A stretch of 64,000 nt of DNA, taken from contig WSYJ01000012.1 of NCBI GenBank assembly GCA_020186115.1, forward strand, positions 1-64,000. The letters are read 5' to 3'. Numbering within the stretch: the stretch's first letter is position 1; each line of letters starts with the position of its first letter. Position numbers and translations under genes: made by a program. This stretch comes from Histomonas meleagridis (Eukaryota; Parabasalia; Tritrichomonadida; Dientamoebidae). Under the pieces are notes generated by a model that did not search any database, was not told the DNA's origin, and saw only the letters and a list, made by a program, of their open reading frames with translations. Below, piece after piece: positions 1 to 8,652 of the stretch.

Positions 1-176
1 GTTAGTTAGTTAGTTTGTCGTGTTAAAAAATAATGAAAACACAACTTTCCACATAGCATTACGACAACTCATCCGTTATCATCATCAGCTCCAGTAAACA
101 TGCAATATTCACGTCAAATCACTAAAATGGAGAAACTCATTCAGCTTTTCCGAATTTCCTTTAGCTAATAACTTTT

Positions 177-213
<37 letters not shown>
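177..213. repeat. (TTAG)n microsatellite
   Basis: About nine tandem TTAG units, followed by TTTGTC. The first 20 bases of the window carry the same TTAG run and the same TTTGTC exit, so a unit of about 180 bp seems to be repeated. It is not a recognised telomere repeat, and it lies beside transposon debris. Confidence 0.85.
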
Positions 214-215
<2 letters not shown>

Positions 216-324
216 GTCATGCCTCACACATTGTAAATATAAATGTCATCATGAATTTAAATATATTTTATTACTTTCAATCAAAAAATCAAATTACTAC
301 TTCAACACTAAGCTTAATTTATAA

Positions 325-421
325 CCTGTAACGTAACGTTACCTTGGTTTTTGCATCTCATGTTCTTTATTCTTCTTCTTTTTCCAAAATGTCAAAGTTA
401 CAGGTAACGTTACGTTACAAG
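325..421. repeat. Inverted repeat with 20-nt arms
   Basis: The arms at 325-344 and 402-421 are reverse complements except for one base. Each arm also contains the smaller palindrome TAACGTTA. The spacer is 57 nt and T-rich. No gene is seen in 1-577. The repeat could be a foldback relic or a cluster of AACGTT-type protein-binding sites. Confidence 0.7.
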
Positions 422-519
422 TAACTATTTAGGATTATATTTCACACATGCTTATCTTTAAATGTGACCGTTAATCCTAATTTTCAATCATCCTCTATCG
501 TTAATGCTTTCTTTTATGT

Positions 520-578
520 AGCGCGGCTTGAAGCGAGCGTATCACGCGAAGCTTCAATAGCGCTGTGTGTGTGTGTGT
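520..578. repeat. GC-rich hairpin plus (GT)n tract
   Basis: An imperfect hairpin (520-563) pairs AGCGC with GCGCT and TTGAAGC with GCTTCAA around a GC-rich loop. An uninterrupted GT run follows to 578. The Maverick fibre homology of copy A begins immediately after it, so this is where the copy was broken or joined to other DNA. Confidence 0.7.
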
Positions 579-1239
579 ATTATGCATATCAATATATTGA
601 CCAACTTCTACAACACTATCTTCTTTTAATGTGATAATAGATGGAACATATAATTTTGTATCCCATTTACCACCTTCTGCTGTTGACAATTGAAAACCAT
701 TCAATGAAGTAACTTGTACATTCTCATTTACTGTTAAATCATTATTTATTGTATTATGTGTATGACTTTTTGTAGAATATTTTTCATCTGATTGTGATTT
801 ATTATAATATAATTGTGGGATTGTAATCGAAGTTATAGTATTAAATTTTTCTGTTATTTGATCATTTGTAGAATAATTTTCTAAAACTTCTTCTAAATCA
901 TCTTTATCAATAATTTCAGAAGCTTCAACAACATTAGTTTTTATACCTTTCATAGCATTCTCAATAGTAAACATTGTTAAAAAATGATTTTTATTTAATA
1001 AATTAATAATAATTCTAACATAAAATATTCTGGTTCAATTTCTTTACCATTCATTTCTTTAAACCATATTTTAAAATTTGGTTTTCTACTTTTATATTCA
1101 TATTTCTTATATTTAGTTCTATTTTCATTCGTATAAATACAAAAATAATCTTCATAATGGTCACGTTCAATGAAATCAGCATGCATTGAAACATCAGATA
1201 CTAAATATTCCTTAAATTTACACTTACATTGTTGTACTA

Positions 1240-2508
1240 TAGGGTGTTCGGTTATTTCGCGCAATTTTTATGAATATGAGATTTTGATTAAAATTAGTGA
1301 TTTTTTATTAAATAGGATCCATCATGTTCGAAAACCCATTTGCAACGATTTGCCCATTCATCAAAAACTTTCACTTTCATTTCGTGTGGAATCGCTTGAA
1401 CAATTTCATTGATTGCTTCATAAAGTTCAAATCTTGTCTTAAGTCTTTGACCTCTGAGTTTTTCTTTCACGTAGCCAAAAAGGAAGAAATCAGATGGTGC
1501 AACATCAGGTGAAAACGGGGGATGAGGTGCTCTCTTGAAGCAGGTATTTTGGATTTTTTCTTTGGTCATGTTTGAGTTGTGCACACTTGCATTGTCAATA
1601 TGCAACCATATCTTTTTGCGGCCGGAATTAGGCCAAATATTGTTTTTTTGTTCATGCAATGGAATTATAATATTATTAATAAAATAATTACTATCCATTG
1701 TTGTGTTTTTTGAAGATTCATCTATTATATATATTCCCCAAACTCCCCAAACAATCGCAATCATCATTTTTTCACGACAAATGAGTCCGGACTCAAAAAG
1801 TGGATGAGTTTCACTATCTATTGTCCATGCTCCTTTTGGTGCATAATTATAAAGGAACCATGACTCATATTCAGTTATCAAATCACGATAAGAATTCTTC
1901 TTACTCTTAATGATAACTTGATAAAGCTCTTGGCATAAACGGATCTTTTTCACTTTCTGATCGTCAGATAAAATGTGCGGAACCCACCTTGTATAACGAA
2001 ATACTAAACCAAGGTAATCTGTCATATAATGATAGACAGTAGAAATTGGAGCATTCAGAGTGTGCGCAATGCTTTGGACAGAAGAAAATTGATTTTTTTG
2101 GTGTCCTGCTTGAATACGGAACAAAAGTTGTTCATCTATAGGTCTACCAGGTCTATATGGTTTCTCATCAACTCTAAAATTTAATTTGACCATTCTGATC
2201 CATTTATACATTGCTGAGTCCTTTAACGCACTCTCGCCGAACTTCTTGTTTAATTTTTTTCTTATTTTCTTTGTTGGGAGCCCATTTTTAACGAGTTCTT
2301 CAATGAAGAGAAGCTGTTCCATATGCTTAACATACAATTTTTAACGTACAAAAAAATATTGTTATGGTTAAATTTCAATTTCTTAATGGATAATTTCAAC
2401 ATTAACCATATCAGTAAAATGCTATTCAAATATACTTTTAAATTTTATATAGTGTTTAGTGATTCAATATTTATATATTTTTTTTGCACGAATTAACCGG
2501 ACACCCTA
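1240..2508 (-). mobile_element. mariner element 1 (TA target duplication)
   Basis: A 1,269-bp element bounded by TA duplications at 1,238-1,239 and 2,509-2,510. The terminal inverted repeats are about 32 bp. The left end begins TAGGGTGTTCGGTTATTTCG and the right end, reverse-complemented, begins TAGGGTGTCCGGTTAATTCG. The uninterrupted target is preserved near 28,475 in Maverick copy B (TTGCACTACTATATATC), so the boundaries are supported directly. It contains one transposase reading frame. Confidence 0.93.
1294..2322 (-). CDS. mariner transposase (first catalytic Asp lost)
   Basis: A 342-residue mariner-family transposase filling element 1. The N-terminal half is helix-turn-helix-like with a PGRPIDEQ linker. 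The C-terminal half is the DDE nuclease. The second and third catalytic aspartates are present in HIDNASVHN and SPDVAPSDFFLFG with the D34D spacing of mariner. The usual ITGDESW motif reads ITEYESW, so the first catalytic Asp has become Tyr and the preceding Gly has become Glu. The protein should therefore be catalytically dead although the frame is open. I chose the ATG at 2,322; the frame is open a few codons further upstream without an ATG. It belongs to the same group as the copy at 10,043 but is only distantly similar to it. Confidence 0.9.
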   Translation of the reverse strand: MEQLLFIEELVKNGLPTKKIRKKLNKKFGESALKDSAMYKWIRMVKLNFRVDEKPYRPGRPIDEQLLFRIQAGHQKNQFSSVQSIAHTLNAPISTVYHYMTDYLGLVFRYTRWVPHILSDDQKVKKIRLCQELYQVIIKSKKNSYRDLITEYESWFLYNYAPKGAWTIDSETHPLFESGLICREKMMIAIVWGVWGIYIIDESSKNTTMDSNYFINNIIIPLHEQKNNIWPNSGRKKIWLHIDNASVHNSNMTKEKIQNTCFKRAPHPPFSPDVAPSDFFLFGYVKEKLRGQRLKTRFELYEAINEIVQAIPHEMKVKVFDEWANRCKWVFEHDGSYLIKNH

Positions 2509-2639
2509 TACTATATATCTAGGATTTGTGAATAGACAAATTCAGGAGAAAAACGGTTTTCTATTTGTAAAGTACAAAAATACGTTTTAGTCACAGATTT
2601 AAGCATTTATGTAATATGAGATTGATTACGGTAAAAAAA

Positions 2640-3057
2640 TATTTGTTCGGCCAAATATAAAATCATAAAAAATATGACCGGCCAAACATAACCGAAAACA
2701 AATCGAGTTGGTCATGCGAGGTATTTGATAGGTTTATGTGAAAAGTGGTGCTAAAAGTGCTATCGTCCCTCTGAAAATATTTCTCTCAAAATTGAATGTG
2801 CATTCAAATTTTCAGACGAATTGTATGGCTCACAAAAATCATTTTGATCGATGTAGCGAGCGGAGCGAGCACACTCGGGGAATTGGAGGGGTCTGAGGCC
2901 CCCGGAGGCGTCCGAAGGGCACCTCCGGGGGCCTCATACCTGTTCAATTTTACCAGTGAAAACTTAAGGTCGGGACAATCACAGGGATCCTAGGATCGCG
3001 CCCGAGGCGGGGACCCTAGGATCCCTGTGATTGTCCCGACCGCATTATATACCTACC
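2640..3057. repeat. Maverick terminal repeat, copy 1
   Basis: A GC-rich block that recurs at 5,400-5,692 and 12,304-12,654, and as its outer tip at 28,565-28,626. Shared landmarks in order are CGGCCAAACATAACC, a GTGAAAAGTGG segment, GTAGCGAGCGGAGCGAGC (2,853-2,870), AAGGTCGGGACAATC, and the outer edge GCATTATATACCTACC. It follows the fibre-gene start, as in copy B, so I read it as the terminal repeat of the Maverick. The base composition stands out sharply from the AT-rich surroundings. Confidence 0.65.
2968..3041. repeat. Perfect 27-bp hairpin at Maverick end
   Basis: The arms 2,968-2,994 and 3,015-3,041 are perfect reverse complements over 27 nt and enclose a GC-rich 20-nt loop. The arm begins GGTCGGGACAATCACAGG. 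It sits just inside the shared outer edge, where a terminal hairpin or protein-priming origin would be expected in this class of element. Confidence 0.9.
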
Positions 3058-3115
3058 AAAGATCATTTACTTTATCATTTAGGAGAGATAATACAAGATA
3101 TTTATCATCAAATAT

Positions 3116-3463
3116 AGCTTGTTCGAAAATTAAATGACATCGTTTGAGAATAAAATATCAAAAAAGTGATGTTTAGATTATTAACGCTTAATTCCGAAAT
3201 TGTTCGAAAATGAAATGTCACTGAAGTGACGCATATAAAAAAGATTAACATTCATATTCTGTTTTGATTTTTTGATAAATATTCAAAAATAATTATCGTT
3301 TTTGTTTGAAATTAGTCGTAATCATTTTTTCTCACTAAAAATTGGATATTTTACATAAAAGTTCAAATTTTGCAATTTTTTTGCATTTCACGATAATTAA
3401 TCGAAAATGTCACTTTTATGTTATTTCATTTTGAGACGATGTGATATAATTTTCGAACAAGCT
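3116..3463. mobile_element. MITE-like element with ~58-bp inverted ends
   Basis: The left end starts AGCTTGTTCGAAAATTA and the right end, reverse-complemented, starts the same way. The similarity extends for about 58 bp with some mismatches. Bases TAT flank both sides and may be a 3-bp target duplication. There is no coding capacity. An internal hairpin GTCACTGAAGTGAC lies near 3,220. It separates the Maverick terminal repeat from the minus-strand peptide gene. It is non-autonomous and its superfamily is unknown; a 3-bp duplication would fit a PIF/Harbinger-type source. Confidence 0.7.
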
Positions 3464-3708
3464 TATAAACAACTTATAATAACAGGTGAGAATTTATCTG
3501 CTATTTTAATTCCTTTTGCAATAGCACCTGCATGTTCAGGTAAATTTTCAATTCCAGGTATTTTACCTACTGTATTTACAACAGGTTTGGCTACTTTATT
3601 CCAAACATTACCTATAAATCTTCCAACTGGTTTAATAATTTTATCTCTGATCCAAGCACCAGCTTTTTTAAATCCATTTTTAATTTTGTTCCAAAAACCC
3701 CTAGCCAT
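3463..3708 (-). pseudogene. Maverick small amphipathic protein, copy A (3' end lost)
   Basis: Starts at an ATG with MARGFWNKIKNGFKKAGAW and continues with a regular pattern of Lys, Trp, Phe and Gly (WIRDKIIKPVGRFIGNVWNK). This is a cationic amphipathic helix reminiscent of membrane-active minor capsid peptides such as adenovirus pVI. That comparison rests on composition only. Residues 1-75 match copy C (11,488-11,757) almost exactly. After KFSPV the sequence leaves the homology at about 3,478 and stops at 3,463, so the last ~14 residues are missing. It probably was a small virion protein of the Maverick. Confidence 0.65.
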
Positions 3709-3764
3709 AAATAATAATAAAAATATTTTTTTTTTATTTTTTTTATTTTTTTTTTGATAAAATA

Positions 3765-4023
3765 TGGGATGTATCTTATTATTTGCTTCCATACCTATAT
3801 TTTTAAACAATGGAATTATTTTATCACCGATATAAAATTTATTCATCCACAGGTAACTTTCTATATGGTTTTATTTATTTAATGTCTTTTTTATGTTGTT
3901 TAGCAAATTCATAACCTTTCACAATATGAGGACTAATTTTTGCAAGCCTTCTTTCACTTTTTTAAGTAAAGGTCCTATTTTCTTTATTCCGTTTTTAAAT
4001 TTGTTCCACAACCCCCACGCCAT
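3765..4023 (-). pseudogene. Maverick second amphipathic gene, copy A (frameshifted)
   Basis: Begins at ATG 4,023 with MAWGLWNKFKNGIKKIGPLL, a sister of the neighbouring MARGFWNKIKNGFKKAG protein, so the two genes look like a tandem duplication. A one-base loss near 3,950, relative to copy C, shifts the frame. The other frame then reads ISPHIVKGYEFAKQHKKDI, a TAA at 3,875-3,877, and decayed sequence to about 3,765. Copy C has a TAA at the same place followed by a long similar frame. Function is unknown. Confidence 0.6.
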
Positions 4024-4057
4024 TAAAAATTATGAAAAATATTTTTCATTTTTATTA

Positions 4058-4390
4058 ATGTATTATAATAATACGCAATCTAAAAATGAAAAAGATGATC
4101 AAGGTAATGTTGGTGCTTATTTTGATCGTCTTAAAGATTTAATTGCTAAAAATGATGGTACTCGTTTATTTATTTTAAGAACTGAAGATTGTCATGATCA
4201 AAATGCACCTTTTAATCAATCACAAGAAACTAGATTAAGAATCACTCATGGTGATCATATGGTTTCACAAATAACTGAAGGTTTTATTAATTTTAAACTT
4301 AGAATAACTGTACAATTATCTAAAGCTATTTCATCTGGTAATTTAAAAGATCCAGAAAATTTAGCTAAAAATTTGAAGCAAAGAATTTAA
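4058..4390 (+). pseudogene. Maverick major capsid protein, N-terminal part (copy A)
   Basis: Starts at ATG 4,058 (MYYNNTQSKNEKDDQG) and encodes about 105 residues. The last ~30 (GFINFKLRITVQLSKAIS...) are nearly identical to the first residues of the capsid fragment at 23,372. Together the two fragments indicate the start and the rest of one protein. Near 4,370 the sequence jumps into the downstream Maverick gene, so the main body of the capsid gene is deleted here. Assignment as capsid rests on the copy B part (see there). The small amphipathic genes lie head to head with it, 34 bp away. Confidence 0.6.
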
Positions 4391-4636
4391 TACTTACTGT
4401 ATCCAGTTATTATTATAGAAATATCATCATTTTAAAATTCGTAAAATTATATACAAAACAAGGAATTAGAGATAAGTAAGATGATCAGAAATACATTAGA
4501 TTAAATACAGGTGAAAATTATTATACAAGTACTGCAAAACAAATCGTTTTAAAATATTTATCAAACAAAGATAAATGTTCAGATAAATTCCGTCAACGAT
4601 TTGAACTAGATTTTACGAAAAAAAGATGTGTATAAA
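4371..4636 (+). pseudogene. Maverick unknown gene, 3' fragment (copy A)
   Basis: Nucleotide homology to 25,600-25,825 in copy B, including the frame for VKLYTKQGI and TGENYYTSAAKQIV-type residues. It has several stops, for example AAGTAA where copy B has GAGAAA. It is joined directly to the capsid fragment by a deletion that removes the equivalent of about 1.7 kb of copy B. No function is assigned. Confidence 0.6.
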
Positions 4637-4672
4637 TAAAAAAATTTTTTTTTCAAAATTATAGTTTTTTTA

Positions 4673-5193
4673 ATGATTAAAATTGGTGATTTCTCACCCT
4701 ATGTAGGGAAGAATAATACTGAACATAATAGTTCTAGTGCTAATTGTAAAGTTATTATTAATAATAACAATAGTGAAGTACAACCACATTATCCTAATCC
4801 TGAAAATATTGAAGAAACACCAAAAATAATTACAACAGAAACTAAACTTTATACTGATAATGCAAGTACTTTATATAAACATATAGCTTCAACATTTAGT
4901 GCAAAATTAAAAACAAATAATATGAAATTAATAACAAATTTAATGATAATAGTGGTAAAATTATAATTAATGCTAATGATTTAGTACAAGCTATAAGTTT
5001 AATTTTAGAAATTGATTTTAATCAAATTAGATTAAGTTATGAAAAAAGTTAAAAAGTGCCATCAAAAGAATATAGGACAATCTTATTTTCGAAGACCTTC
5101 AAAATATGTTCCAATAATGGATTAACCGGATGGAAGATGTCAATAGAAACAATGGTGAATACATTAATTAAAAACATTAATAAAATTAATTAA
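4673..5193 (+). pseudogene. Maverick unknown gene with one frameshift and one in-frame TAA
   Basis: ATG 4,673 opens a frame (MIKIGDFSPYVGKNNTEHN...) that runs to a frameshift near 4,920. The shifted frame continues as NNKFNDNSGKIIINANDLVQ and RLSYEKS up to a TAA at 5,050-5,052. The same frame then stays open for another 46 codons (KVPSKEYRTILFSKTF...) to the TAA at 5,191. No domain is recognised. Its position after the capsid-side genes suggests a Maverick structural or accessory gene. Confidence 0.5.
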
Positions 5194-5239
5194 TATTAAG
5201 ATTTGAGCATTTTTGAGGGGTGGGTACTTTTTCACCCCC

Positions 5240-5692
5240 CTGTATTTAGGATCAAAGAATATTGCAACATCAATAGCATCAAGATCTTATTTTTGATATT
5301 GTCCGCAATTTGAGCAATGGAATAAATATGACCATTCTTGAAGAAAAATGAAGTGATAATTAATAACAGTTATTTACTATTTATAATTAAGTTTGCCACC
5401 AAATATAATAAATGTCCGGCCAAACATAACCGGGGATCATTCGTGTTAATTATGTGAATTTTTTGATAGGTTTATGTGAAAAGTGGTGCTAAAAGTACTA
5501 TCGTTTCTATCAAAAAGTTTCGCGTTCATTGAATTTTGAATTGTATGGGTATAAAAAATCATTTCGAATTATGTAGCGAGCGGAGCGAGCACACTCGGGG
5601 GACTGAGAGGGTCTGAGGCCTCCGGAGGTGTCCGAAGACCTCGGAAATCCCCCGAGTGAAAACTTAAGGTCGGGACAATCACAGGGATCCTA
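5240..5692. repeat. Maverick end region, copy 2
   Basis: 5,240-5,400 matches 12,115-12,280 (shared TTTAGGATC and TTGAGCAATGGAATAAATATG). 5,400-5,692 repeats the GC-rich terminal block, with GTAGCGAGCGGAGCGAGC at 5,573-5,590 and GGTCGGGACAATCACAGG near 5,668. The outer tip GCATTATATACCTACC is absent. At 5,693 the sequence changes abruptly to unrelated DNA, which marks a breakpoint. Confidence 0.6.
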
Positions 5693-5800
5693 GGGGCCGT
5701 CACCGGAACCTGTATTGAATGTAATATTTCCTGAACAGTTATAAGTCTCATTAGAGTACTTTACAGTTTTCAATGGACGTCTACGTGACCTACTAGGCAT
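5690..5800 (-). other. Short arginine-rich frame cut by the Maverick end
   Basis: From ATG 5,800 the frame reads MPSRSRRRPLKTVKYSNET and then NCSGNITFNTGSG, and stops exactly where the Maverick terminal repeat begins. The basic N-terminus followed by beta-type sequence resembles the start of a small viral capsid protein, but this is a guess from composition. A plus-strand frame starts at ATG 5,817, only 16 bp away and divergent (MLWEIYQLRVNKMRGN, to 6,011). Base composition of 5,820-5,980 is less AT-rich than its surroundings, so this piece may have another origin. Confidence 0.3.
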
Positions 5801-5996
5801 AACAATAAAAAAATTAATGTTGTGGGAGATTTATCAATTGAGGGTGAATAAGATGAGGGGGAACATCTTTACGACGACGATCATAACGGATGGCACCTAT
5901 CGAGACGATTGGAAGTACAATAACCCAATTCTCAATCAACTGAGTAGACATGTGAAAGGGCACGAAAAATTCATTAGTATTGACTTATTGTTTCAT

Positions 5997-7637
5997 TCAC
6001 AATTCTTTTGAATAGTTACTAGCCATTTGTAAAGCTGTGCTTTGTGACAAATTAGGTATAACTTCTTCTTCTTCATCCATCTCATCTTTATCATCGATGT
6101 CATCATTGTGTGGAATAGGGTGAATCAGATCTGTTGTGTCAACTGTTACTTGATATTCATCTGCATCTGGAGGTTCATTATTGTCAATAATATTGGAAAT
6201 ATTATCTTCAATCAATTCTTCTATAATTTCATCTATTTCATCTTTCTTAACAAACTTATCAATTATAAACTGAGATAAGAAGTTATTTCCGTATGGCTTC
6301 ATATGATTTTGTAATATTCTTATTTTAAAATCCTTATGACCTGATGGTGTAAACAAGTATGCGAGGAGCCATATTCCTGCTTCTTCTGATCCTAGTGTAT
6401 ATGAGTATAATAAGTTATGAAAACAATTTGCAAAAGAATTACCTTTTTTTTCTAGCTTATGTAATGCCTCAAGTGCAGTATCCACTCGTGGATATACATG
6501 TGAAATAAATGCTTTTGAATCTTCAAACTCCAAAATCAATGTTTTAAATATTACAAATATTGGAATTAATTCGTCTGAGTAATCAAATGAAACATCATGT
6601 TTTATGTGAAAAAATGCAATGTCAGCATCGTTAATCCATCTTGTTGAAACATGTGGAGGGCATATAGCTCCAACATTAATTGCATCTCTTCTAAGATTTT
6701 CTGCTGATTGATGTAATAACATTAAAGCATTATTGATTTCCGCATTAGATCTAGAACATGCTTTAAATAAATTATGAATTCTATGGCATATACATGGAAT
6801 AACTAAAATTGGTTGAATCCATTGAAAATTTGAAGTTCTAAAGATTGAGTATTTCCACTTTGGATTTAATGCTTTAAGCTGACCTCGATGTCCATCAACT
6901 ATAATAGATCCAATATTGATTTTGTGAGAGTGAATGATTCTAAGCCCTGTATTGAAAACATTTGCATAGCTAGAAGCAAAGAGTGAGTCCATCCTGAGAG
7001 TTAGAATAGGAAAAGAATAAATTTCAGAATCTGGACATTCTGCAACGAAGTCCATGTTTTTTGTACCTCTTGTGCTTCCCTCATTAGCAGCAAGTGAGAT
7101 GTATGGAAGACTTGCCAACTTTAATACAGATTCTTCTTTGATTTCATGAGCAATTGTAATCATGCGATTACGAATATCCTTTCTATCAAAGCGTGGAATG
7201 ATTCTTTCGGCCTGTTCGAGAGGATTACTGCATCCAGATAAAGTAATTGATTTCAATGCTGCTGCATAAACAATCAAACGACGAAGTTGTTCAGATCCTC
7301 CAAATGTTGTTGACAGATTCATTAGTCCAATGCAACGTGCTACTTCTGTCAGTAATCCATCATATGATATTTCATCTTTTTTTTTCTTTTTTATCTTTTT
7401 GCGCGTACTGGTGTAGTGTTCCCTTTATGTCTTTCTTTAGTAATTCAAATTGACATTCATGTGGCTCATTTTGAAATGATCCAAATAGGATTTGAAATGA
7501 TCATATCTTTCATGGAATGAACACTGGATCACTTGACCATTAAGAATTTTTGTTGTACAACAATAAAAATAATACTTTCCATCTGATGGGTTCTTTGCCT
7601 TTTTGAATTTGTGATATGGATCACCTTCGAATTGCAT
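5997..7637 (-). pseudogene. hAT-like transposase with BED-type finger, two frameshifts
   Basis: The N-terminal frame (7,637 downward) has a Cys/His-rich BED-like finger: CC...C...FHERYDHFKSYLDHFKMSH. After about codon 60 the coding signal moves to a second frame (CQFELLKKDIKGTLHQYAQK) and then, at an A-rich tract near 7,385, to a third frame that runs 5,997-7,322. That frame carries hAT-like landmarks: SLAANEGSTRG, IIVDGHRGQLKAL and a CICHRIHNLFK motif. The C-terminus is acidic, and no clear hAT dimerisation domain is visible. No terminal repeats or 8-bp duplication could be assigned. The superfamily call is from motif memory. Confidence 0.55.
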
Positions 7638-7959
7638 TTATTTCATAACCGTAACTTTTTTTTCAAAAATTTAAAAATTAAGTTTTATAACTTTTATGAA
7701 ATGTCCGTTATATTGAAAATTTGATTTTGCATTGAAATACGAATGACCAAGCTTCACGACATATAAAATAAAGTTGAAATACTTTCGCACCATGATCATT
7801 CTCGCTTTTGGTCTGAATTTCAATCACTCATAATCAAAATATGCAACAAACATCGAGATTTCTCTAAAAACATTATATATAAATATCCAAAGAAAATCAA
7901 AGATTTTACAAACGTGATGTTTCATGTGATTTTTTGACATTAGAGCTAACGTTACTTCA
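7638..7959. other. AT-rich spacer
   Basis: Between the hAT-like finger and the next decayed frame I see no coding run longer than about 40 codons, no perfect repeat and no RNA gene. It may contain the unidentified end of the hAT-like element. Confidence 0.5.
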
Positions 7960-8600
7960 ATCAGAATACTTAGAAATCCATTAGTGTTTTAGAAATTTTC
8001 TACAAATGCTCGAATTTTGATATACGTGAACAATTAACATTTTTAATTCCTTTTTATCATGTTTGGTTTAATTTTCCATATTATTATGATCCATTTTTCG
8101 AATATATGCCAATAAGAATTGATCGTCCATTTAAAACAATGCGTAGATGCTTTGATAATTTATAGCATCGTTTAAGTTCTTTGTTTGCTAATGCATTTTA
8201 AAAAGAATTTAATTATTTAATTATTAAAAATAAACCATAGCAAATTAAACGAAAAGAATTAAATGAATGAAAAGAACAAAACGTAAAGAAAATGAATTTA
8301 ATTGTCGTATATTACAGGTGAAGATGAAATTGATTTATTTGAAAATGAATGGAGTTTAAGACGTTAAATTGAAACAATTGGAAGTAAAAAGAAAAATCTG
8401 AAATCAAATAACACCATAATCAAGTATACCTTCAAATCCAATACATATGAGTAAACATTCAAATAAAATAATTAATTATGTTATATCTAAATGAGCCGAA
8501 CCAAATGTTTATATGCGAGCAATGGGTATCTGTATTTCAAAAAAAGAAATTCTTGATCAATTACAAGATATCTTGATGGTTAAATATACGGTTCTTTACA
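7960..8600 (+). pseudogene. Decayed unknown mobile-element frame
   Basis: A coding-like stretch with in-frame stops and shifts. 7,980-8,300 reads EQLTFLIPFYHVWFNFPYYY and MPIRIDRPFKTMRRCFDNL, then three or four stops. 8,420-8,600 in another frame reads VYMRAMGICISKKEILDQLQ. It lies just upstream of the tyrosine-recombinase cassette and could be its companion gene. No domain is recognised. Confidence 0.35.
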
Positions 8601-8652
8601 CGCACACACAGCTGTTCCAATCCTTATGAAATCATTAAAATAAAAGAACTAT

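Larger units (their letters stand above)
578..2592 (-). pseudogene. Maverick fibre-like gene, copy A, split by a mariner element
   Basis: Minus-strand remnant of the fibre-like gene seen more fully at 26,471-28,614, with very high nucleotide identity over 578-1,237 and 2,511-2,592. The part 995-1,237 encodes a stretch with HADFIERDHYEDYFCIY. The part 578-974 encodes the module with YNKSQSDEKYSTKSHTH and the start of the VEVGQYIDMH module, which is cut off at the GT tract. The His-x-His spacing is typical of phage tail fibres, so attachment or spike function is inferred. A 1,269-bp mariner insertion at 1,240-2,508 separates the N-terminal part. Copy A keeps a TGG codon (Trp) just after GGK where copy B has TGA. 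Confidence 0.75.

Noticed and set aside
1-220. TTAG repeats as a telomere
   Set aside because: The run is short, internal, lacks a G-rich end and is surrounded by transposon debris.
2796-2993. GC-rich plus-strand frame in the Maverick terminal repeat
   Set aside because: The frame exists only because the block is GC-rich; other copies of the block do not keep it open.
5569-5751. Minus-strand frame across the second terminal repeat
   Set aside because: It crosses the breakpoint at 5,692 and mixes two unrelated sequences.
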